From contig DEKA01000039.1 in the NCBI GenBank assembly GCA_002353635.1, positions 46,414-74,335 on the forward strand: DNA of 27,922 bases, read 5' to 3'. The DNA is from Lachnospiraceae bacterium UBA2734. GTDB taxonomy: Bacteria > Bacillota > Clostridia > Lachnospirales > Lachnospiraceae. The notes under the pieces were generated by a model. That model made no database searches. It had not been told where the DNA came from and saw only the letters and a program-made list of their open reading frames with translations. The position numbers and the translations under genes are program-made. Below are positions 1 through 6,954 of this stretch, in pieces (the stretch's first letter is position 1; every line of letters starts with the position of its first letter).

Positions 1-2185
1 CGCCCGCCATGACCATCATGGTGCCTGAAGTGATAACTGTAGGGAAGGCAAAATTCAGACATTCTACAATGGTATCTCTCCTTCTCTTCGACTGGCGAAG
101 TTCCAGATAGCGGCTGCTGATGACAATGGCATAGTCAATGTTCGCGCCCATCTGAATAGCATCAATGCACAGATATGCCAGGAAGAACATGTTCTTATGC
201 ATGATGGTCGGGAAGGAGAAATTGATGAAAATGGATCCCTCAATCACGGCTACCAGGAGAACCGGAAGCGCTGCCGACTTGAATGTGAACAAAAGAATAA
301 TCAGTACGAAGACGGCCGATACAACGGAGATGGTGATGTTGTCGACGGCGAATGCGTTCTTCAGATCCCTCTCTGATGTGGAGTCACCAATGACATACAC
401 ACCGTCGCTCATCTTGCCGCTGCCGTAGTAGTGCCCTGCAATCGTGTGCATCTCATCCAGGAAGTTGAAGGTTTTCGTGCCCTCCTCCGGGAGATTGAGA
501 TAGACCAGAATTCTGTCGTAATTCTTGCCCTCAAGCTGCTTGCGCCCGTCTGCAATGTCCTGATTGGCATCTGTCAGCTCCTTCAGGTCATCATCGTTGA
601 GATTGACATATCCCTCGTCTACCTTCTTGTAGAGATACTGGATCATATCCATTGCCATAACCCGGTAGCTGGAGATTCCCCCGATGATTCTGCCGTCCTC
701 ATCATTGTCGTCTGCATAGGACATATACAGAACCTTGGCAACCTCATAATCCAGATCCATCATCTCAGAGAACTCTCTGGGAGAAAGCTTGTCCGTCAGA
801 TCATAGCCATTCTTCGCCTCTGTATTAGCAAGGCCGACGACATGGTCAACTTCCTCGCGGCCTTCCAGTTCTCTGATCAAAGAGGCCTCTTTTTCATAAT
901 CACCGTTTGGAACCACCATAGCGACATAATTTTCATCTTCAAAGTTGTCCTTAATCAGGTTCTCCGCATCCGTGACCCAGTTCGTTCTCGCCGCATGCAG
1001 CGTTGAATAGCCATATACATAGGGGCACTTCATAGAGAGATAGACCGCCAGAACGCCAACGCCAATGAAAATAAACGGTACAACATGGCGCGTTGCGTAG
1101 TCAAAACGACCGATAAAGTCAATTCTGGGGATTCTGTCCTTGTGCTGGGTCTTCTCCATGAGACCTGCGAAGGCAATGATAAGACCCGGCATCAGTGTAA
1201 AGACTGTCCCAAGACTGATGAAAATAGCCTTGATCAGCACAATGCCCATGTCCTCGCCGATGCGGAAAGACATGAAAATCATGGCGAACAGACCCGAAAT
1301 TGTCGTCAGGGAGCTCGATGCGATCTCCGGCACAGCCTTTGAAAGGGAGACACAGTCCGCATCGCGCACGCTGAGACCATTCGCCCTCTCCTCCTTGAAG
1401 CGGTTGATGTACATGATGGCGTAGTCGACAGACAGGGCCAGCTGCAGAATGGACGAAACAGAATTCGCAATAAAGGAGATCTTGCCAAAGAGAAAGTTTG
1501 TGCCGTTGTTGATGAGCATGGCGGTGCCGAATGTGATGAGTAGAATCGGGATCTCACCATAAGATTTACAGGTCAGAAGAAGAACGCCCACAACGACGAA
1601 AGCGACCATAATAAGGGCTGTAGCCGTCTCCTGGTTAATGACGTCCATCTTCTGGTTGCCCATATCCGTTGTCACATAGGGCTTGTAATCGGCAATCTCT
1701 GTCTCAAGCTCACTGAGCGCAGTAAGGGCACGGTCGTCGTTCTCATCATAGATAAAGTTGACTGTGTAAAGAGCAGAATTGTTGTTGTAATGCTTCTTCA
1801 GATCATCATAACTGTCGAATTCGGGATCATCGGCGTCATCCGCGTCATCGTCGCAGAAGGTGACCGACTGCACGTAGCTCAGGCCCTCCATTTTCTTCTT
1901 CAGATCCTGTGCGTCCTGATACGTGATATTGGCAACCATGACCTTGGCAGAGCCGAATGTAAAGAATTGCTTCTTCATGAGGTCAATGCCCTGCTTGGTC
2001 TCTGTGTCTTCCTCGAGGTATTCCTTGAGGTCACTCTCTACTGATGTCCAGTTGCTGGAGAAGAAGGAAAAGATGACAAGACATGCATAGATCAGAAAAA
2101 AGAGCATCCTCTTGTCCACAATGAAGGAGGCGATCTTCAGCATGACAGTTGAATTGCCGGTTGCATTGCCGCTCTTGTTGCTCAT
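1..2185 (-). CDS. RND superfamily MMPL-type exporter, 3' end cut off by window edge
   Basis: The reverse strand reads open from an ATG at 2185 to base 1, about 728 codons, with no stop, so the C-terminus lies outside the window. The translation has an N-terminal membrane helix (about residues 15-30), a charged extracytoplasmic loop, a run of membrane helices containing SVDYAIMYINRFKEE, a second large loop, and a second helix bundle with GANIDYAIVISSRY. This two-fold repeat with a D-Y-A-I motif in each half is the MMPL/RND layout: proton-driven efflux or lipid export across the cytoplasmic membrane. The start is supported by GGGAG about ten bases upstream. Lipid, drug and peptide substrates all occur in the family and the sequence does not choose among them. 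The gene has its own promoter-like region and is separated from the antiporter gene by a terminator. Confidence 0.9.
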   Translation of the reverse strand, partial: MSNKSGNATGNSTVMLKIASFIVDKRMLFFLIYACLVIFSFFSSNWTSVESDLKEYLEEDTETKQGIDLMKKQFFTFGSAKVMVANITYQDAQDLKKKMEGLSYVQSVTFCDDDADDADDPEFDSYDDLKKHYNNNSALYTVNFIYDENDDRALTALSELETEIADYKPYVTTDMGNQKMDVINQETATALIMVAFVVVGVLLLTCKSYGEIPILLITFGTAMLINNGTNFLFGKISFIANSVSSILQLALSVDYAIMYINRFKEERANGLSVRDADCVSLSKAVPEIASSSLTTISGLFAMIFMSFRIGEDMGIVLIKAIFISLGTVFTLMPGLIIAFAGLMEKTQHKDRIPRIDFIGRFDYATRHVVPFIFIGVGVLAVYLSMKCPYVYGYSTLHAARTNWVTDAENLIKDNFEDENYVAMVVPNGDYEKEASLIRELEGREEVDHVVGLANTEAKNGYDLTDKLSPREFSEMMDLDYEVAKVLYMSYADDNDEDGRIIGGISSYRVMAMDMIQYLYKKVDEGYVNLNDDDLKELTDANQDIADGRKQLEGKNYDRILVYLNLPEEGTKTFNFLDEMHTIAGHYYGSGKMSDGVYVIGDSTSERDLKNAFAVDNITISVVSAVFVLIILLFTFKSAALPVLLVAVIEGSIFINFSFPTIMHKNMFFLAYLCIDAIQMGANIDYAIVISSRYLELRQSKRRRDTIVECLNFAFPTVITSGTMMVMAG

Positions 2186-2289
2186 AACTATGAAACTCCC
2201 GATGTCTGCACAGCCGCAGAAGTTGATGTAATGTCCGGATGACTCCGGCAGGATTATGGTCTGGGATTTTCACAGACCTATTGGAATTA

Positions 2290-2317
2290 ATTATACACGT
2301 GTTAACAAATGAGTGAA
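2290..2317 (-). promoter_or_regulatory. Predicted promoter of the MMPL exporter
   Basis: On the minus strand a perfect TATAAT (2290-2295) is preceded, after 16 bases, by a weak -35 (TTCACT). Transcription would start about 100 bases before the exporter ATG. Confidence 0.45.
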
Positions 2318-2377
2318 GAGAAAAGTTTACGGTTTGTGACAGAATGATGGTTTTGTCCGGACAGTGGAGTACAATTT

Positions 2378-2428
2378 TGCGAAATGTGTACAGTATTTTA
2401 TGAAATGTAGATCACATTTTGTGAATGT
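2378..2428. promoter_or_regulatory. Cluster of AAATGT/ACATTT half sites upstream of the MMPL exporter
   Basis: Four half sites of the AAATGTG/CACATTT type fall within about 50 bases. Two overlapping dyads are clear: AAATGT-5-ACATTT (2403-2419) and CACATT-5-AATGTG just after it. The spacing resembles a repressor or activator operator. Exporters of this class often have a dedicated regulator, but no TetR- or MarR-type gene is visible next to it. The stretch is AT-rich, so chance is possible. Confidence 0.35.
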
Positions 2429-2548
2429 GTTAAATGATGTGCTCATTCAGGAGCAGGGTTCCCTTCGGATGAGCGTATTCTTTAGCATAAAAAATAAGTG
2501 CAGATGTCATAGTTAATTACTCTCTAACAACTACACTTTTATGGTACT

Positions 2549-2579
2549 AAAAAGTGCAGAGGGTATTCGCTCTCTGCAC
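2549..2579 (-). terminator. Intrinsic terminator of the antiporter gene
   Basis: GTGCAGAG (2554-2561) pairs with CTCTGCAC (2572-2579). On the minus strand the hairpin is followed by TTTTT. It lies 24 bases past the antiporter stop codon. Confidence 0.8.
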
Positions 2580-2602
2580 CCGGATTCATGCATATATCAT
2601 TT

Positions 2603-3823
2603 TCAATTGCTCTTGCCTGATGTCGCTCCTGTGGCTGGGCTGTCGGCTGTCGGCTGCGCGCCGTCCATGCTCCTGCTGAAGAGGTATTTGAGCAGGATCG
2701 GTGTGACAATGGAGCTGCACAGGATGAGGAGGATGACCGGGGTGAAGAAATCCGGGGTCAGAAGACCTACTGCGAGGCCCTTTTGTGCCGTGATGAGGGC
2801 AACCTCTCCTCTGGTCATCATGCCGACGCCGATCTTCAGGGATTCGTTGCCGTCAAAGCCCATGACTTTCGCGACGCCGCCGCAGCCGATGATCTTGCCG
2901 GCCATGGCAACAACAACAAAGGCGATGCCGAACAGAAGAAGGCGAAAATCCATGTGGGCGAAACTTGTTTTCAGACCGATGCTGGCAAAGAACACCGGTG
3001 CGAAAAACATGTAGGACGAGATGTCAACGCGGCGCTCGATGTAGCTGGAATCGTGCAGGTTGCAGAGGATGACGCCTGCCACATACGCGCCCGTGATATC
3101 TGCGACACCGAAGTATTCTTCCGCAATATACGACATGATCAGGCAATAGACGACGCCTGAGATCGTGATGCGTCTCGTATGCGTGTATTTGTCATCCAGC
3201 CACTGGAACAGGTGGAAAATAACGAAGCCAAGGCCGATTGCAATGGCGAAGAAGGCAACTGTTTTTATGAGGATGTTCCCGATCTCGATGTCGCCGCTCT
3301 GCAGGCCGATCACGACAGTGAGGACGATGATGCCGATGACGTCATCGATGATGGCGGCACTGGTGATCGTTGTGCCGACTTCACCGCTGAGCACGTTCAT
3401 CTCCTTCAGGACGGCCACCGTAATGGAGACGGAGGTCGCTGTCATGATGGTGCCGATGAACAGACCCTTCATGAAGGTCTCCGAGAAGACCGGTCCAAAG
3501 CCGTAAAAGGCCATGTACAGAATCGTTCCAAGAAACATTGGTACGAACACGCCGCCGCAGGCGATCAGCATGGCCTTCAGTCCCGTCTTCTTCAGACGTT
3601 TCATATCAGTGCCAAGGCCTGCCTCGAACATCAGCATGATGACACCGATCTCTGCCATTTCATCGACAAAGGTGGTATCCTGCACAAGACCAAGAACGCA
3701 GGGCCCCACGAGAAGGCCTGCCAGAATCTCGCCGACCACCTCCGGGAAATGGAAGTGCCGTCCGACGACACTGAGAAACTTCGCCACCAACAGAAGGATG
3801 GCCAGATCGCGTATATACTCCAT
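2603..3823 (-). CDS. CPA2-family cation:proton antiporter (Na+/H+ exchanger domain)
   Basis: A 406-residue, almost wholly hydrophobic protein with about 12 membrane helices and no cytosolic TrkA-N domain. Recognisable family features are the N-terminal FPEVVGEILAGLLVGP, the GVIMLMFEAGLGTD segment, SAAIIDDVIGI (the acidic pair at the ion site) and MMTRGEVALI near the C-terminus. These match the KefB/NapA-like branch of CPA2, which exchanges Na+ or K+ for protons across the cytoplasmic membrane. An in-frame ATG exists 14 codons upstream, but the GGGAGGGAG seven bases before the ATG at 3823 makes that the likely start. The gene stands alone: it has its own strong promoter, a leader of about 125 bases and its own terminator. 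It is divergent from a GntR regulator, which could control it. Confidence 0.93.
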   Translation of the reverse strand: MEYIRDLAILLLVAKFLSVVGRHFHFPEVVGEILAGLLVGPCVLGLVQDTTFVDEMAEIGVIMLMFEAGLGTDMKRLKKTGLKAMLIACGGVFVPMFLGTILYMAFYGFGPVFSETFMKGLFIGTIMTATSVSITVAVLKEMNVLSGEVGTTITSAAIIDDVIGIIVLTVVIGLQSGDIEIGNILIKTVAFFAIAIGLGFVIFHLFQWLDDKYTHTRRITISGVVYCLIMSYIAEEYFGVADITGAYVAGVILCNLHDSSYIERRVDISSYMFFAPVFFASIGLKTSFAHMDFRLLLFGIAFVVVAMAGKIIGCGGVAKVMGFDGNESLKIGVGMMTRGEVALITAQKGLAVGLLTPDFFTPVILLILCSSIVTPILLKYLFSRSMDGAQPTADSPATGATSGKSN

Positions 3824-3953
3824 GATGTAACTCCCTCCCGGCATTGACAGCAGTGCACTGTGCATTTTGCATCTCAGCTGTTCCCCAAGCCGTTAAATTT
3901 GCATTATTTCACAGATTAGCCCCAATATTTCTGTAAATCTTGCACTAAATGTG

Positions 3954-3982
3954 AGTATAGAATGATAAACTGTCCGTGTCAA
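3954..3982 (-). promoter_or_regulatory. Strong promoter of the antiporter gene
   Basis: On the minus strand TTGACA (3977-3982) and TATACT (3954-3959) are separated by exactly 17 bases. This is near consensus for the housekeeping sigma factor. The start point would be near 3948, giving a leader of about 125 bases before the ATG at 3823. Confidence 0.75.
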
Positions 3983-4021
3983 TGACAAAAATTTAACGAA
4001 AGTTAAGCGCTCAAATCGGGC

Positions 4022-4049
4022 TTTTGCGGCGGCATCTGCGCGTTATAAT
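4022..4049 (+). promoter_or_regulatory. Predicted promoter of the GntR gene at 4182
   Basis: A perfect TATAAT lies at 4044-4049, with a weak TTTTGC -35 sixteen bases upstream. Transcription would start near 4056, leaving a leader of about 125 bases that contains the palindrome and long-range inverted repeat listed separately. Confidence 0.5.
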
Positions 4050-4063
4050 AAATCGATGATGTC

Positions 4064-4082
4064 CTTGAACAGGCTGTTCAAG
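4064..4082. promoter_or_regulatory. 19-base near-perfect palindrome, candidate GntR operator
   Basis: CTTGAACAGGCTGTTCAAG consists of nine-base arms around a single central base. It begins about eight bases after the predicted transcription start of the neighbouring GntR gene, the usual place for an autoregulatory repressor site. No other copy was noticed in the window. Confidence 0.6.
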
Positions 4083-4109
4083 AGGAAGCGGCGCAAGGTG
4101 ATCTGTTCA

Positions 4110-4150
4110 GCACCCCTTTATGAGAATTGAAGACTTTTGAAGCGGGGTGC
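4110..4150 (+). other. Inverted repeat in the mRNA leader of the GntR gene
   Basis: GCACCCC (4110-4116) and GGGGTGC (4144-4150) could pair around a 27-base loop in the untranslated leader, ending about 30 bases before the start codon. No U-tract follows, so it is not a terminator. I do not recognise it as any known riboswitch. Confidence 0.35.
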
Positions 4151-4181
4151 CAGTCAGGCACAAAAGGTTTGGTAAGAATAT

Positions 4182-4877
4182 ATGGCTGAGAAAATCAATA
4201 CGGATGTGATCTATAACGAGCTCGTCTCCGAGCTGGTTGCCCTGGACCATCTCCCGGGCGAAATTATCAGTGAGAATTACCTGTGCAAGCGCTACGGCAT
4301 TTCCAGAACGCCGGCGCGCTCCGTCCTGCAGCGTCTGTGCCAGGCAGGTTTTCTGGAGATTGTGCCCTCAAAAGGAAGCATCGTCACGCCTATTCATATT
4401 GACATTGTCAATCAGTATATTTTCATGCGCGTTGCCGTGGAATCCAAGGTGCTGCAGAATTTTATCCGGATTGCCACGCCCGCGGAGAAGGAAAAGGTGC
4501 GCTACTGCATCGCCGTGCATGAATCCGCTGCCGCCCCGTATATGGACAGCGGAGATCTTCCTCTGGCAGAGGTCGATGATCTGATGCAGAAGGATCTGCA
4601 GATTCACCGCAGCTATTATCAGGCGACCGGCAAGCTCTTTATTTTCGATCTTCTGACACAGCCAAAGCCGGATTATTCGCGCTTCATCCGCCTCGATATC
4701 GTTGGCGGCAGCAACCTGAAGGACGTCATCGGGGAGCATCACCGGCTGATGGAGATTATCGACGGCGGGCAGAGTGATCAGATTGAAACTCTCCTCTCCC
4801 AGCACCTCTACGGCGGTGTGAGAAGAATCACACCGAAAATATCGACCAGCCAGTATAAGAATTATTTTATCGAATAA
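4182..4877 (+). CDS. GntR-family regulator with FCD ligand-binding domain
   Basis: A 231-residue DNA-binding protein. Residues 8-70 form the GntR winged helix, with YGISRTPARSVLQRL as helix-turn-helix and a wing around GSIVTP. Residues 75-215 resemble the all-helical FCD effector domain and keep its usual metal ligands: D138 and H142 (D-x3-H), H186/H187 and H208. FCD regulators usually bind small carboxylic acids or sugar acids, often through this metal. The ribosome site is weak, so initiation may be inefficient. A 19-base palindrome near the start of its transcript suggests autoregulation. The divergent antiporter is the nearest possible target. It ends at a strong terminator, so it is monocistronic. 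Confidence 0.88.
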   Translation: MAEKINTDVIYNELVSELVALDHLPGEIISENYLCKRYGISRTPARSVLQRLCQAGFLEIVPSKGSIVTPIHIDIVNQYIFMRVAVESKVLQNFIRIATPAEKEKVRYCIAVHESAAAPYMDSGDLPLAEVDDLMQKDLQIHRSYYQATGKLFIFDLLTQPKPDYSRFIRLDIVGGSNLKDVIGEHHRLMEIIDGGQSDQIETLLSQHLYGGVRRITPKISTSQYKNYFIE

Positions 4878-4881
4878 GGCA

Positions 4882-4927
4882 AGAGCGGTGCGCAGTTCCA
4901 TTCCGGTTCTGTGCGCCGCTCTCTTTT
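4882..4927 (+). terminator. Intrinsic terminator of the GntR gene
   Basis: A 14-base stem with two G-U pairs (4882-4895 with 4909-4922) is followed by TTTT on the plus strand. It sits four bases past the GntR stop. The ABC-F gene converges from the other side and may also use the hairpin, though on that strand no good U-tract follows. Confidence 0.85.
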
Positions 4928-4960
4928 CATCTGAAAATAAAATCCGCGCGCCGGGCAAAG

Positions 4961-6865
4961 TCAGTTCGACAGCCTCTCTGCCTGTGCTTCGAGATACAGA
5001 TCATACCAGTCGAGGCACGCCTTCGTCCACGCATCCCGCGCCTGCTCCCGCTTTACGTCATAATCATCATCCCAGGCATGTTCCGGCGCATCTGCAGCCG
5101 CGAATGCTTCCTCTGCCGGCTCTCTCTCCTTCTGGTTCAAAGAAAAGCGCCAGTCGAGATTCGCTTCCTCCGTCGGCATCTCGCGCAGGCGGAAATGCTC
5201 CGCCTTTGGAACGGAGCGAAGTCCCTCGATGAGGCGCTGCTCCTGCGCCGTGCGCAGCGCCGTTATCTCCTCCTGACCTCTTCCCTCTCCACGATGCTCC
5301 ATATAATGATCGTAGCCAAACGGATAGCAGAGCACATCCCTGCTGCCGGCCGGCAGGATCATGAGAGATTCTGCGACCCGGCTGATGCAGTACCTGTCAT
5401 GGGAGACGAAAAGAAGTGTCCCCCTGTAATCCCTGAGAATCGATTCGATTGTCTCCTTCGCGGGGATGTCCATGTTGTTGGTCGGCTCATCGAGAAGAAG
5501 AACATTTGGCTTTGTCTGCAGCAGGGCCGCCAGCACAAGTCTTGCCTTTTCTCCGCCGGAGAGATCGCTGACCCTTGTGCCCATGTCCTTCCCGTGAAAC
5601 AGGTATCCTGCGAGACTCTCCCGCACTTCCTTCCCCGTCAGTGCCGGGAATCTGTCATGGTACCAGTCGAAGACATTCTTCTCATCACTGATCTCTGCGG
5701 ATCTCTGGTCATAATAGGCGATGTCCGCACCGCTTCCCACACTGATTCTACCTTTCAGCGGAGGCAGGAGTCCTGCCAGCGTGCGAAGGAGTGTGCTCTT
5801 TCCTGCTCCGTTCGGCCCAAGAATGCCGATCTTTGCGCCCCTGCGCACACGCAGGGAAATCTCCCGCACAGGCTCCTTCCACCCGATCTGTACATGTTCG
5901 CAGGAGAAGACTGTCTTGCTTCCCCGCTTTTCCGGAATAATATCGCCGGTGTGGATCGCGGCATCATCCTGCTCCGGTGCGGGCAAAATCTCCATCCGGG
6001 AGAGCATCGTCTTTCTTGAGCGCGCAAAAGCGGCCTTTCTCGGCTTGTTCTTAAATTTGCCAATAAGATCATTAAGTCTTTGAATTTCTTTTTGCTGCTG
6101 GTCATATGCCCGCTTCTCCCGCGCAAGACGGGCGGTTTTCTGTTCCCTGTACTGCGTGTAGCCGCCGGCGTACCTCGTGATCTTTCCGCCGGACACCTCG
6201 CACACGCACTCCGCCACGCGGTCCAGAAAATAACGGTCATGCGAAACGACAACGACTGCCCCCTTGTACCTTCGAAGGCACTGTTCCAGAAAGGCGGTGC
6301 TCTCCATATCCAGGTGGTTTGTCGGCTCATCGAGGATGCAGACATCGGCATCCTCAAGGAGCGTCCGAATCAGGCGCAGCTTCACCCGCTGGCCGCCGGA
6401 GAGTGAGGGGATCCGCTTCTCCCAGTCCTCTTCAGCAAATCCAATCTCTGTGAACATGCGGCGGGCCTCAAGGCGGGCATCTGCGCGCCGCTGTGCGGAC
6501 TGCTGCGCCGTACCCGCACCTGCATTTTCCTCGCCGGCATCCTGCGTCCCATTCTGCTCCTGCACCATGCCATCCCACTGGGCTTCGCCGCACAGATATT
6601 CTCCCGCGGTCAAATCAGGCATCTTCTCTTCCTGCCGGAACACGGAGACAGTAAATGCCCTGGACGTCGTCATCCCGGATGCCGGATCAGACGGATCACT
6701 GTCCAGATCTGCCCGGCCTGAGAGCACATCGATCAGTGTTGTCTTGCCGGCGCCGTTTCGTCCCACAATGCCAATCTTTTCATTTCCCCTTATATAGAAA
6801 TCAAAGTGGGACAGCACAGGCACGCCGCCCCGTGTCACACTCCCGTTTTTTATTTCCAGCAGCAT
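4961..6865 (-). CDS. ABC-F family ATPase (two ABC domains, no membrane segment)
   Basis: A 634-residue soluble protein with two ATP-binding cassettes. The first has Walker A GRNGAGKTT (35-43), signature LSGGQ (155-159) and Walker B ILDEPTNHLD. The second has GPNGAGKST (350-358), LSGGE (435-439) and LLLDEPTNNMD. Between them is a charged linker (about 235-300) of the kind that reaches toward the ribosomal P-site tRNA. ABC-F proteins act on ribosomes, either in translation control or in antibiotic protection; the sequence alone does not decide. Two unusual parts are a Gln/Ala-rich insertion at about 98-132 in cassette 1 and a roughly 105-residue acidic C-terminal extension (about 530-634). GGGAGG five to seven bases upstream fixes the start. 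It lies 89 bases downstream of the membrane protein gene on the same strand and may be co-transcribed. Confidence 0.93.
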   Translation of the reverse strand: MLLEIKNGSVTRGGVPVLSHFDFYIRGNEKIGIVGRNGAGKTTLIDVLSGRADLDSDPSDPASGMTTSRAFTVSVFRQEEKMPDLTAGEYLCGEAQWDGMVQEQNGTQDAGEENAGAGTAQQSAQRRADARLEARRMFTEIGFAEEDWEKRIPSLSGGQRVKLRLIRTLLEDADVCILDEPTNHLDMESTAFLEQCLRRYKGAVVVVSHDRYFLDRVAECVCEVSGGKITRYAGGYTQYREQKTARLAREKRAYDQQQKEIQRLNDLIGKFKNKPRKAAFARSRKTMLSRMEILPAPEQDDAAIHTGDIIPEKRGSKTVFSCEHVQIGWKEPVREISLRVRRGAKIGILGPNGAGKSTLLRTLAGLLPPLKGRISVGSGADIAYYDQRSAEISDEKNVFDWYHDRFPALTGKEVRESLAGYLFHGKDMGTRVSDLSGGEKARLVLAALLQTKPNVLLLDEPTNNMDIPAKETIESILRDYRGTLLFVSHDRYCISRVAESLMILPAGSRDVLCYPFGYDHYMEHRGEGRGQEEITALRTAQEQRLIEGLRSVPKAEHFRLREMPTEEANLDWRFSLNQKEREPAEEAFAAADAPEHAWDDDYDVKREQARDAWTKACLDWYDLYLEAQAERLSN

Positions 6866-6954
6866 ATCTGCCTCCCGGCGCTATCCCGCGCCACGCTGCA
6901 TGCCCTTTTGCAGAATGAGGTGCGAAAGGATATCCGCCCTGCCGCTTTTCGACC

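Noticed and set aside
3851..3860. CAGTGCACTG palindrome in the antiporter leader
   Set aside because: A lone 10-base palindrome is common by chance and is not paired with any second site.
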